Positions 7,483 to 15,585 of a DNA stretch of 19,010 bases are shown here, in pieces (positions within the stretch are counted from its first letter, which is position 1; every line of letters starts with the position of its first letter). The position numbers and the translations under genes were made by a program. The DNA comes from Oscillospiraceae bacterium. GTDB lineage: Bacteria > Bacillota > Clostridia > Oscillospirales > Acutalibacteraceae. Location: NCBI GenBank assembly GCA_902796535.1, contig CADBPL010000158.1, positions 1 to 19,010 on the forward strand. The letters run 5' to 3'. Below the pieces are notes generated by a model. The model saw only the letters and a program-made list of their open reading frames with translations, did no database searches and was not told the DNA's origin.

Positions 7483-8325
7483 GATGCAGCAGCGAAGAAG
7501 CAGTTAAAAATCAAGGCCAATCAGGTCAGAAAAGGTATTATCGAGGGCGTTTTCAACGCCAAATCCGGTCACCCGGGTGGATCTCTTTCCATCGCGGAGG
7601 TTATGACCTATCTCTATTTTTGTGAAATGAACGTTGACCCGAAAAACCCGAGAGCGGAAAACCGCGACCGTCTGGTTCTTTCCAAGGGTCATGTTGCGCC
7701 CGCGCTCTATGCCGCGCTTGCGCTCAAGGGCTTTTTCTCTCCGGATGAGATCAAGCTTCTGCGCAAACCCGGCGCGATGCTGCAGGGGCATCCGAGCATG
7801 AAGCTGACCCCCGGTGTGGATATGAGCACCGGTTCTCTCGGTCAGGGCATCTCCACCGCCTGCGGTATGGCTTTGGGCGGCAAACTGGCCGGGGCGCCTT
7901 ACCGTGTTTACACCATTCTGGGCGACGGTGAAATCCAGGAGGGTCAGGTCTGGGAGGCTGCGATGTTCGCCGCCGCCAAGGGGCTTGATAATTTAGTCGC
8001 CGTGGTCGACAACAACAATCTCCAGATCGACGGCACCGTTTCCTCTGTCAACTCGCCCTATCCGATCCCGGAAAAATTCAAGGCCTTCGGCTGGAACGTC
8101 ATCGAGATCTGCGGCCACAATTTTGACGAGATCGACGCCGCGTTCAACGCCGCCAAAGGCTTTAAAGGCAAGCCCACTGCTATCATTGCCAAAACCACCA
8201 AGGGCAAGGGCGTTTCCTACATGGAAGACAACTGCGACTGGCACGGCAAGGCGCCGAACCAGGAGGAATACAACATCGCCATGGCGGAGCTTGACGCTGA
8301 ACTGGCGCAGCTCGAAACGATGTAA
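7480..8325 (+). CDS. Transketolase, N-terminal (TPP pyrophosphate-binding) subunit
   Basis: The 281-residue protein corresponds to the first domain of transketolase. With its partner it moves two-carbon ketol units between sugar phosphates in the non-oxidative pentose phosphate pathway. Seen motifs are SGHPGGSLS (H31 in the active-site region), RLVLSKGHVAPALYAALA, GSLGQGIS, and the thiamine diphosphate/Mg binding stretch GDGEIQEGQ (from G148) followed by DNNNLQIDG. TTKGKGVSYMED and WHGKAPN close the domain. The start is TTG 7480. Many Clostridia and Archaea carry transketolase as two half-length genes, so this is not a frameshift: the second half is a complete subunit with its own start region. 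A 40-bp gap separates it from rluD. Confidence 0.95.
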   Translation: MDAAAKKQLKIKANQVRKGIIEGVFNAKSGHPGGSLSIAEVMTYLYFCEMNVDPKNPRAENRDRLVLSKGHVAPALYAALALKGFFSPDEIKLLRKPGAMLQGHPSMKLTPGVDMSTGSLGQGISTACGMALGGKLAGAPYRVYTILGDGEIQEGQVWEAAMFAAAKGLDNLVAVVDNNNLQIDGTVSSVNSPYPIPEKFKAFGWNVIEICGHNFDEIDAAFNAAKGFKGKPTAIIAKTTKGKGVSYMEDNCDWHGKAPNQEEYNIAMAELDAELAQLETM

Positions 8326-8349
8326 GCATTCAGGCAGATCATGGAATCA

Positions 8350-8383
8350 GGAACCGTGCTGCCTGCAGCGCGTGTGCGGTTCC
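8350..8383 (+). other. Hairpin between the two transketolase genes
   Basis: Perfect 7-bp inverted repeat GGAACCG (8350-8356) / CGGTTCC (8377-8383), with a small internal stem GCTG (8358-8361) / CAGC (8366-8369). No T-run follows, so it is not a standard terminator. It lies in the unusually long 145-bp gap before the best start of the second subunit and may affect mRNA stability or relative expression. Confidence 0.5.
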
Positions 8384-8470
8384 GGCGAAATAGTGTGAAA
8401 AATCAGAAAGGAGGTGCGATTCGGACACAGGAGAGAGCCTTTTGATCTCTTTTGTGAAAATCTGAATCGC

Positions 8471-9427
8471 ATGGCGATTAGAATGGCTGATGTAGTAAAA
8501 GTAGCGACCCGTGACGCATACGGGAAGGCTCTTGTGGAACTGGGCGAAAAGAACGACAAGGTCATCGTGCTCGACGCCGACCTTGCCAAAGCGACCAAGA
8601 CCATTAACTTCAAAAACGCATTTCCGGATCGGTTTTTCGATTCCGGCATTGCCGAAAGCAATATGATGGGCGTCGCCGCCGGTCTTGCGGCGGTGGGCTA
8701 TACGGTTTTTGCCAGCTCGTTCGCCATGTTTGCGGCGGGCAGAGCCTTTGAGCAGATCCGCAATTCCATCGGTTACCCCCATCTCAACGTCAAAATCGGC
8801 GCGACCCATGCCGGCATTTCCGTTGGGGAAGACGGCGCCAGCCACCAGTGCTGCGAGGATATCGCGCTCATGCGCACCATCCCCGGCATGACCATCATCA
8901 ACCCTGCCGATGACGTCGAGGCCAGGCTTGCCGTTCTTGCGGCCGCCGAGCTGGACGGCCCGGTTTACCTGCGCTTTGGCCGGCTGGCCGTGCCGCGCGT
9001 GTTTGATGAAACCTACCGCTTCGAGATCGGCAAAGGCAATGTTCTGCGTCAGGGCAATGACGTTGCCATTATCGCGACCGGCCTCATGGTGGCCGAAGCG
9101 CTTGCCGCAGCCGAAACGCTCGCGGCGCAGGGCGTCAATGCGCGCGTGATCAACATGGCGACCATTAAGCCGATCGACAAGGAGCTTGTCATTGCCGCTG
9201 CAAAGGAGACGGGCGTGATCGTCACCGTCGAAGAACACAGCATCATCGGCGGCCTCGGCTCCGCTGTGGCCGAAACGGTTTGCGAAGCCTGCCCGGTGCC
9301 GGTCATCCGCGTCGGGGTGGAAGACAAATTCGGCGCTTCCGGCCCCGCGGTCGAAATGCTGAAGATCTACGGCCTTTGCGCTGAAAACATTGTCGAAAAG
9401 ACCAAGGCGGCTCTTGCGCTGAAATAA
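8471..9427 (+). CDS. Transketolase, C-terminal (pyrimidine-binding) subunit
   Basis: This 318-residue protein (from ATG 8471) holds the pyrimidine-binding and C-terminal domains. It pairs with the preceding subunit to form active transketolase. DSGIAESNMMGVAAGLA carries the glutamate (E62) that activates the thiamine cofactor. ASSFAMFAAGRAFEQIRNSI, GATHAGISVGEDGASHQ and FGRLAVPRVF follow. The C-terminal domain has VIATGLMVAEALAAAE and TVEEHSIIGGLGSAVAE. The start is uncertain. Family proteins usually begin near ADVVKVATRDAYGKAL, which fits ATG 8471 or 8483, but neither has a strong ribosome site. AAAGGAGGTG at 8407-8416 is strong but its only adjacent in-frame start, GTG 8414, overlaps it and would add 19 unlike residues. 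Confidence 0.94.
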   Translation: MAIRMADVVKVATRDAYGKALVELGEKNDKVIVLDADLAKATKTINFKNAFPDRFFDSGIAESNMMGVAAGLAAVGYTVFASSFAMFAAGRAFEQIRNSIGYPHLNVKIGATHAGISVGEDGASHQCCEDIALMRTIPGMTIINPADDVEARLAVLAAAELDGPVYLRFGRLAVPRVFDETYRFEIGKGNVLRQGNDVAIIATGLMVAEALAAAETLAAQGVNARVINMATIKPIDKELVIAAAKETGVIVTVEEHSIIGGLGSAVAETVCEACPVPVIRVGVEDKFGASGPAVEMLKIYGLCAENIVEKTKAALALK

Positions 9428-9456
9428 GAGGATCAGCTGCCGAAAGGACAGGCATT

Positions 9457-9762
9457 ATGAGCGAGGATAAGTCTTTCAGAAAAGCCGCGGTCGGCGGCTT
9501 CAATCGGAAGGATGTTATTGACTATATCGAGCAGCTACTCATCGAACAGGCGGCGGAGCACAGACAGCTGGCCGAAAAGGATGCGCAGATCGCTGCGCTC
9601 AAAAACCGCGTCGCAGAGCTGGAAAACAGCTGTGCCGCGCGGGTCGGTGAGCAGAAAGCGACCCCCGAACTCTTCACCGGTGAGGATGATCCCGACGCAG
9701 TGTTCAAAAAGGTGGATTCTTTGCTGAAAAGCTATCTGGGTACAGAAGCGGAGGAACAGTGA
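9457..9762 (+). CDS. Small DivIVA-like coiled-coil protein
   Basis: A 101-residue cytoplasmic protein. FRKAAVGGFNRKDVIDYIEQL (within residues 6-27) resembles the short N-terminal motif of DivIVA-like proteins, in which a hydrophobic/basic loop contacts membrane. A heptad-like coiled coil follows (about residues 28-63, EQAAEHRQLAEKDAQIAALK onwards). The tail includes DPDAVFKKVDSLLKSYLG, possibly a second short helix. The start ATG 9457 has AAAGGAC upstream. It lies 29 bp after the transketolase gene, and its stop overlaps the next start (TGATG), so it is surely cotranscribed with ttdB. It is far shorter than the main DivIVA of this window. A role in division or polar scaffolding is inference from the motif only. 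Confidence 0.68.
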   Translation: MSEDKSFRKAAVGGFNRKDVIDYIEQLLIEQAAEHRQLAEKDAQIAALKNRVAELENSCAARVGEQKATPELFTGEDDPDAVFKKVDSLLKSYLGTEAEEQ

Positions 9763-10289
9763 TGGCGTCTTATCATTTGACGACTGCTCAGCTGCGTGAG
9801 GCTGCGCCGAAGCTTATCGCGGGCGATCGGGTGCTGCTCAGCGGCACGGTCTACACGGCGCGCGACGCGGCGCACAAGCGGCTGCTCGGTTTGCTTGAAA
9901 AGGGCGAAAAGCTGCCGTTTGATCTGCAGGATGCCGCCGTTTATTACGCCGGGCCGACCCCGACGGCGCCCGGTATGGCGATCGGCAGCTGCGGGCCGAC
10001 CACTTCCTCCCGCATGGACCCTTACGCGCCCACTTTGCTGGACCTGGGGCTGGCCGCCATGATCGGCAAGGGGCCGCGGAATGAGGCGGTGTGTGAGGCG
10101 ATTCGCCGTAACGGCGCGGTTTACCTGTGCGCCATCGGCGGCGCGGGCGCGCTGGCGGCCAAATGCATCACGTCGTGTGAAGTGATCGCTTTTGACGACT
10201 TCGGCTGCGAAAGCGTTAAACGCCTGACCTTCCGTGAGTTTCCGCTGATCGTCGGCATTGATTGCCGCGGCGGCTCCGTGTTTCATTAA
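9762..10289 (+). CDS. Class I fumarate hydratase / L(+)-tartrate dehydratase type, beta subunit
   Basis: The 175-residue protein matches the beta (C-terminal) domain of iron-sulfur-dependent hydro-lyases such as class I fumarase and tartrate dehydratase. Motifs include LIAGDRVLLSGTVYTARDAA, YYAGPTPTAPG, GSCGPTTSSRMD (GPTTSSRM from residue 78, substrate-binding), MIGKGPRN, LCAIGGAGALAA, and a closing FREFPLIVGIDCRGGSVF. The 4Fe-4S cluster is normally held by the alpha subunit, usually encoded next to beta; none is in this window. The start is ATG 9762 with GGAGG at 9750-9754; GTG 9759 is also in frame but too close to that site. Fumarate is the likelier substrate in a gut Clostridium, but the sequence alone does not settle it. 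The terminator 60 bp downstream ends the operon. Confidence 0.88.
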   Translation: MASYHLTTAQLREAAPKLIAGDRVLLSGTVYTARDAAHKRLLGLLEKGEKLPFDLQDAAVYYAGPTPTAPGMAIGSCGPTTSSRMDPYAPTLLDLGLAAMIGKGPRNEAVCEAIRRNGAVYLCAIGGAGALAAKCITSCEVIAFDDFGCESVKRLTFREFPLIVGIDCRGGSVFH

Positions 10290-10349
10290 GGGATAAGGCC
10301 ACCTCTAATCATTCTCGTGCTTCCCATAAATATTTATTAGAATAATAAA

Positions 10350-10387
10350 GCCGTGACTCGTCCGAAAGGGGAGCACGGCCTTTTTTT
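10350..10387 (+). terminator. Rho-independent terminator ending the long operon
   Basis: GCCGTG (10350-10355) pairs with CACGGC (10374-10379); the inner stem CTC/GAG plus TCC/GGG is capped by a GAAA tetraloop. Seven T residues follow (10381-10387). The orientation fits transcripts leaving ttdB. No other convincing intrinsic terminator is seen between base 1 and here. Confidence 0.93.
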
Positions 10388-10408
10388 GTAAAATTCGCAA
10401 TTTACGAG

Positions 10409-10560
10409 GCGGAAGGAGGGTGCTGCGCCGGCGCGGTCGGCGGAGGAAACACCGCTTAACCTTCCTTCTGCCGCTGCCCTTGCGCGCCGCCCCGTTCTGA
10501 ACTCTTGCTTCTGACCCGCCCGGTTCCTGCTGCCGGCATCGAACCGGTGACTGCCGGCCG
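10409..10560 (+). other. Structured GC-rich non-coding stretch
   Basis: This part of the 469-bp gap between ttdB and the first giant gene has no credible gene. It has a 13-bp uninterrupted inverted repeat with two G-U pairs (10409-10421 with 10459-10471) enclosing GCGCCGGCGC and a GCGG/CCGC stem. A second inverted repeat is CCGGTTC (10520-10526) / GAACCGG (10541-10547), near repeated TGCCGG words (10531, 10552). It could be an RNA element, repetitive extragenic hairpins, or the remains of something older. No promoter was seen just upstream. Confidence 0.4.
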
Positions 10561-10589
10561 GGCAATGGCTGAAACAAGGAAAAACTGTC

Positions 10590-10659
10590 TTAAAAAATTA
10601 AATTTTTACTAATTTTTTCGTGCAATTCGCTTGCCATCTTGAAATCTCTATGCTATAAT
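10590..10659 (+). promoter_or_regulatory. Strong extended -10 promoter with UP-like tract for the surface-protein module
   Basis: An A/T-only-like tract (10590-10618) is followed by -35 TTGCCA (10631-10636), a 17-nt spacer, and a perfect -10 TATAAT (10654-10659) preceded by TG (10651-10652), the extended -10 signature. The predicted transcript start is about base 10666, giving a leader of about 93 nt. This is the best promoter match in the window. Confidence 0.88.
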
Positions 10660-10665
10660 ACCATT

Positions 10666-10758
10666 GGATAATAGTGCAGTAGTATCTATTGTCCGGCAAG
10701 AGAGGGCTGCTTCGGCAGCCAAACACCCGCAAACACTATATATGGAGGTGCTGTTTTC
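10666..10758 (+). other. Leader with two hairpins and ribosome binding site
   Basis: Starting at the predicted transcript start, GGATAATAG (10666-10674) pairs with CTATTGTCC (10686-10694), nine pairs including one G-U, with an 11-nt loop. A second hairpin is GGCTGC (10705-10710), TTCG loop, GCAGCC (10715-10720), a perfect UUCG tetraloop stem. An apparently unpaired stretch follows, then GGAGG (10744-10748), ten bases from ATG 10759. The 5'-terminal stem could protect the mRNA from decay. Confidence 0.7.
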
Positions 10759-13700
10759 ATGAAGAAAACCACAAAACTGCTCTGTATCCTCATGGCGTTT
10801 GTGCTGCTGTCGAGTTATCTCGCCGTCGGCGCATCCGCCTATCAGGCGTACAACACGCCGAGCGGATACAACTCAATCGGCAAACCAACATACACCTATG
10901 AGCAGACCTGCTCGATGATTCTTGACTTCATTGATGTGAAGCTCGCCGATGCCAATATCAATGAAGAGGTTGATGCGAAGGTCACCAAGATCAGGCTGAA
11001 CCTGACCTCGATTGACAAAACGTATCAGTCCCTGACCGACCTGCTCAACAACGGCTGGCTTGCGGTCGGCAACTTCTTCTCTATTTTCGGTGACGTCAAA
11101 AACCTTGACGGTGACGCCATTGAAGATCCCCGCCGCAGCAAGGATTCCGACCAAACCGTGTTCTACGCGCTGCTGGAATTCCTGAAAGACAACAAAAATC
11201 CGGTTGCCAAAGTGGTCAACGACACGTTTGACTGGGGTCTGATCGACAATTTCGTCGATGAAGACAAGCTTCCCTACCTGATGAGAACGGCTGCCTGGCT
11301 CAAGGCGACCCTGATCAAGGTTCTCCACAACAGCTTTGTCGCGGTCAACGCATCCGACAAGATCGAAGGCACCACGGCCGACCCGATCTCCGGCAACACA
11401 TGGGGCTATTCGCTCAGCGGCACCACGCTCGACGATATGATCGCCTGCGTTCTTGAAAGACTGCTGATCGGCCTCAAAAAGACCGAGACGATCAACGGCG
11501 AACAGGTCGAAACCTACACCGGCTTCCTGCCGAGCCTGAAAGCCAAGTATTTCCCCGGCACGCAGGGCACGACCGGCGTTCCCACTTCCTGGCGCAAGAT
11601 CCTGAATACCGAAGCTTATGAGATCATTCTTGACGTTGTCTCCGCTGTCATGAAGGATATCCTTCTGCCGAAGCTGAAGGAAAAGATGCCGGATTGGCTC
11701 AACATCACGACCTCGAAGGATTTCCCCGATGGCGATCCTGAGGCTCCCGGCCTGCTGCCCACCGTGATCGGCATCGTCAACGATTATCTCCATCTCGGTT
11801 TCGATTACAACACCGAGCGCGCTCCGCTCCTTGAGCTTGACAAGTTCCTCAACTGGCTTCTGGTTGACGGAACGCAAGCCGGCGACACGGAGGAACAGCC
11901 CGCTGCCATTTATCAGATCATCAGCCTGAACGGCTACACCGACCAATACGGTCAGCATCATGACGGCCTTCATATCAACGATGAGCTTTACGGCAACATT
12001 CAGACGCTGCTTCGCTCCCTCGGCCCCGGCCTGCTTCAGCAGTTCCTGCCCGAATACTTCCCCGAAGACATGGTCTTCCCGGATCTGACCCATTACACGA
12101 CGGATCAGCTGATCTCCTACCTCTTCACGCTGCTTGCTCCCATCTACCTGCCCAACGTCCGCATTCTCAACAGCTATCCGGGCGAGCACGGTGCGAACGG
12201 CTGTGATACGGTTCAGGAATGCCTGACCTATTTCTTCATCAGCATGATCATCGATATCCTGCCCGAACACGACTACTACGGCCAGATTGCCAGCGGCGAG
12301 CTTGACCCGCAAAACGGCGCCTGGATCGAAATCGGCAACGATTACCTCATTTACTTCCTGAATTCCATTCTGCCCTGCAACCTGCCGCAGTTTGAAAACG
12401 GCCACGACGTGACGTTTGAAGAAACGACCGGCAAGCTTGCCAGATGGGCGCTGAACGAATACGGCTTCATCTTCAACACCAGGCAGGATCTTGCTTCCAT
12501 GAACACCTGGCAGCTGATCGATTCGACCGCTTTCCAGATCATTGATCCCAACTGCCTGACCATCGAAGTGCCGAACGGCGCTACCGTTTCCAGCACGCTG
12601 ATCAATAACGTGCTCATCGGCGGCCTTCAGAACTTTGATATCCAGAAGATCATTTCCTTCATCGGCATCAGCAGCAACCCGAACGCGGAACTGCACCTGC
12701 CGCTGGTCAAATTCGTGCTCAGCTTCCTGTCCCGTATCTTCAAGAGCATGATGAACGGCAAGGATATCGTGCCTTCCGTTACCACCATTGAAGATCTGGT
12801 TTACACCAACTCCGGCGCGAACCTCGGCACCCTTATCAGCAACCTGTTTGCTGCGCTCTATGATGAAAGAGAATACAACTTCCCGACTCTGATTCCGCTT
12901 GTCGGTCAGATCATCGGTCTGCGCTCCGACGCCAGCTTCAAGGTGGCTCCGCCTGATGACTATGCCAACAAGTCCGCATCCGACCTGAGAAACCTGATGA
13001 ATGCCTGCGTGCCGCCCAACACAAACCTTAACTATTCCGACGCGGCCTACGGCACCATCGCAGAAGAAGACTATAAACACCTCTACATGTATAAGGACTT
13101 CGAGGACGAGTATGAAGCGGGTCAGGAGCTCCTTACGAGATACGAAAAGAATCCTGCCACCGTTACGGCGCAGGAACTGAAGACCTGCTACTACTGCCTT
13201 GAGTACTACTACAACCTGATGCAGCAGAGCTCCAACGTCAGAAGCACGCTGTGCAAGACCCAGCTCCAACGCGAGATCGAATACGCCGAAAACAACGTTG
13301 AGGACGAAAACCTCGTTCCCGGCAGCGACACCGGCGCAAAGCTTTACAGCGACAGAAGCTGGAGACTCTATCAAGAGGCGAAAACCTTTGCCGAGGCCGT
13401 TTACAACGCCGGCAATGTCAAGCAGTCCAAGATCTCTCTTGCCAGACAACAACTCTTTGCTGCAATTGCAAATCTTTCTCCGTGGGTCAGACTTGCCAGA
13501 TACGTTGTTCTTGATGCGAAGATCGCGCAGGCTCAGGCCATTCCGGAAGAAGATTATAAACTTTACACCACCAGCACCATTGCTGAATTCAAAGATGCGC
13601 TTCAGGCTGCCGTAACGCTCGACCGTGACTATGACGTCAACTCCCAGTCCATCGTCGACGCCTGCGCGACCAGACTGAACCTTGCCATCAACGGCCTGAC

Positions 13701-15585
13701 GGTTTGGAAGATCAACTATGAACTCAACGCCGACGTGATCATCGACGACGTCGTCGCGAAGGATTCCAACACCGTGCTCAAGTTCCGTGAGGCGAGCGGC
13801 GCTGCCGTGACCAACGTTACCGCAACGGTCAACAACGGCGCCACCATCGGCGAACCCTACATGGAAGGCGATTATTACTGCTGGGTCGTCACCCCGACCA
13901 ATTCGCAGCTCTACACTGTTATCACGGCAGACATCAACTTCACGCAGCCCTCTACCGGCAGATCCTACACGGCGAAGGCCTACACCTTCGTTTCTGAAGG
14001 CGCCTATTCCGCCAAGATCAACGTCAACACCTGCCACATCGGTTCCGTGCGCAACATTTATGACGTAACGCTTGTCGGCATCGGCGAAGCGTCTGCAACG
14101 GTTACGGCTTACAACGCCGATCACACCAACGGCGGTGAAGCGGGCGCCATGGCTTCCATCCCGACCGGTACGGTTTACGCTGACGTCAGCCAGATCTCGA
14201 AGATCGAAGATATCCCCGGCCTGATGTTCACTGTGAACAAGAACGCTTCCTCTTACAGCTCCGCCAATATTCCGAGCGGCACCGCGACCGAATTCAAGAT
14301 CAACAACATCGCGTCCAGCAATCCGGTCATTGCGCTGAGCTCCACCAGCAGCTCGTTCAACCTGAACCAGACTGATTCCAAGAACATTACGTTCACGACC
14401 GGCGTTTCCCAGAGAGACAAGGACGGGAATCCCATTGCCTATTACGACAGCATCCCCGATCCCGGCCAGACGATCGAAACCACCATCACGCTTGACGTCT
14501 CCATGAAGACCTCCACCGGCGGCAACGATCTCTCTCACCCGCGTTTCGTCCTGCGCATCTACGGCTACGATAAGTCCGCGCTCAGAACGACCGTCAATAA
14601 GGCCATCACCGCCTGCCGTCAGGAATGGTTCTATTCCGGCGGTTGGGATATCTACATGAGAGACCTTGAGAACGCTGTCGGCGTTCTGAACAACCCGGTC
14701 AGCACGCAGGCCGCGATCGACGAAGCCAACGACAACCTGAACGAGGCCATCACCTGGCTCGAATACAAGTCTGCTGACTTCAAGAGACTCCATGAGCTCT
14801 ACTGTGTTGCCGAAGCCCTCAACCCGAGCGATTATGAGGACTTCAGCGCCGTAGCCAGAATCCTGAACACCATCAACTACAGCCAGGGTATGCTTCAGCA
14901 GTCCCTTGTTGATGAAACCTGCGACAACCTCAGAGCTGCGATCGACAACCTCAAGCCGGCTCAGAGCACGATCAGGATCCGCTGCGTTGACGTTTCCAAC
15001 GTAACGCCGGAAGCGGGCGACGAAACTGTGACCGGCAACGACGCTGTCGGCGAGACCCTGAGTGTCGACACGATCTATGCTGAGATCGGCAAGAAGATGA
15101 TCATCGAAGTGCCTGAGATCATCGGCTACACCTGCGAGCAGGCGAAGCAGGAAGTCACCGTTACCCGTGAAGGCGTCGAAGTCGTGTTCAACTACACGCC
15201 CAACGTCTACCGCGTGATCTTCAACGCCAACGGCGGCACGGTCAACCCGACGACTGCTTATGTCACCTATGGCAAGACTTACAGCGACCTGCCGGTTCCG
15301 GTTCGTGAAGGCTACATCTTCGCCGGCTGGTACAACAAGCTTACCGGCGGTATGGTCATTGATGAGACCACCAAGGTCAACACCAGCTATTACAGAACGC
15401 TTTATGCACACTGGGATGAGGATCCGAACTATCAGAACGACTCGGCTGACGCCGCCGAAATCATTGATTCTGTTGATAACCTGCTCAACAACAAGACTGT
15501 GAAGAGCTTCATCAACACGCTGATTTCGTTCATGAACAAAATTGTTAACTTCGTTCTTCTCAGAGTCCTCGGCATCTCCAAATAA
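10759..15585 (+). CDS. Giant secreted surface protein with helical N-terminal half, FIVAR-like helices, MucBP-like and InlB repeat
   Basis: The 1608-residue protein has a signal peptide (KKTT, hydrophobic core LLCILMAFVLLSSYLAV, likely cut after GASA near residue 27). Residues about 28-850 are mostly helical, rich in Leu/Ile/Asp, and not recognised. Then come a FIVAR-like helical bundle (about 865-982), a beta region (985-1265), a second helical pair (1274-1402, with YSGGWDIY and NLNEAITWL), a MucBP-like segment (about 1404-1483) and one InlB/Listeria-Bacteroides repeat (1484-1552: VIFNANGGTV, REGYIFAGWYN, LYAHW). The tail (about 1577-1608) is hydrophobic/amphipathic, ending VLLRVLGISK. No LPXTG, SLH or dockerin is seen. 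ATG 10759 has GGAGG. Codons TTA, CTA and TCA are absent after codon 39, a sign of high expression. A surface or adhesion role is inferred; the exact function is unknown. Confidence 0.85.
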   Translation: MKKTTKLLCILMAFVLLSSYLAVGASAYQAYNTPSGYNSIGKPTYTYEQTCSMILDFIDVKLADANINEEVDAKVTKIRLNLTSIDKTYQSLTDLLNNGWLAVGNFFSIFGDVKNLDGDAIEDPRRSKDSDQTVFYALLEFLKDNKNPVAKVVNDTFDWGLIDNFVDEDKLPYLMRTAAWLKATLIKVLHNSFVAVNASDKIEGTTADPISGNTWGYSLSGTTLDDMIACVLERLLIGLKKTETINGEQVETYTGFLPSLKAKYFPGTQGTTGVPTSWRKILNTEAYEIILDVVSAVMKDILLPKLKEKMPDWLNITTSKDFPDGDPEAPGLLPTVIGIVNDYLHLGFDYNTERAPLLELDKFLNWLLVDGTQAGDTEEQPAAIYQIISLNGYTDQYGQHHDGLHINDELYGNIQTLLRSLGPGLLQQFLPEYFPEDMVFPDLTHYTTDQLISYLFTLLAPIYLPNVRILNSYPGEHGANGCDTVQECLTYFFISMIIDILPEHDYYGQIASGELDPQNGAWIEIGNDYLIYFLNSILPCNLPQFENGHDVTFEETTGKLARWALNEYGFIFNTRQDLASMNTWQLIDSTAFQIIDPNCLTIEVPNGATVSSTLINNVLIGGLQNFDIQKIISFIGISSNPNAELHLPLVKFVLSFLSRIFKSMMNGKDIVPSVTTIEDLVYTNSGANLGTLISNLFAALYDEREYNFPTLIPLVGQIIGLRSDASFKVAPPDDYANKSASDLRNLMNACVPPNTNLNYSDAAYGTIAEEDYKHLYMYKDFEDEYEAGQELLTRYEKNPATVTAQELKTCYYCLEYYYNLMQQSSNVRSTLCKTQLQREIEYAENNVEDENLVPGSDTGAKLYSDRSWRLYQEAKTFAEAVYNAGNVKQSKISLARQQLFAAIANLSPWVRLARYVVLDAKIAQAQAIPEEDYKLYTTSTIAEFKDALQAAVTLDRDYDVNSQSIVDACATRLNLAINGLTVWKINYELNADVIIDDVVAKDSNTVLKFREASGAAVTNVTATVNNGATIGEPYMEGDYYCWVVTPTNSQLYTVITADINFTQPSTGRSYTAKAYTFVSEGAYSAKINVNTCHIGSVRNIYDVTLVGIGEASATVTAYNADHTNGGEAGAMASIPTGTVYADVSQISKIEDIPGLMFTVNKNASSYSSANIPSGTATEFKINNIASSNPVIALSSTSSSFNLNQTDSKNITFTTGVSQRDKDGNPIAYYDSIPDPGQTIETTITLDVSMKTSTGGNDLSHPRFVLRIYGYDKSALRTTVNKAITACRQEWFYSGGWDIYMRDLENAVGVLNNPVSTQAAIDEANDNLNEAITWLEYKSADFKRLHELYCVAEALNPSDYEDFSAVARILNTINYSQGMLQQSLVDETCDNLRAAIDNLKPAQSTIRIRCVDVSNVTPEAGDETVTGNDAVGETLSVDTIYAEIGKKMIIEVPEIIGYTCEQAKQEVTVTREGVEVVFNYTPNVYRVIFNANGGTVNPTTAYVTYGKTYSDLPVPVREGYIFAGWYNKLTGGMVIDETTKVNTSYYRTLYAHWDEDPNYQNDSADAAEIIDSVDNLLNNKTVKSFINTLISFMNKIVNFVLLRVLGISK

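Noticed and set aside
10531..10549. tRNA T-arm-like sequence on the minus strand (CCGGTTCGATGCCGG)
   Set aside because: The 7-nt TTCGATG loop with four or five stem pairs looks like a T-arm, but I find no matching acceptor, D or anticodon arm around it. It is more likely part of the local inverted repeats.
10305..10577. 90-residue minus-strand frame in the intergenic region
   Set aside because: Low-complexity Arg/Pro-rich product, runs through the terminator hairpin, no ribosome site or known motif.
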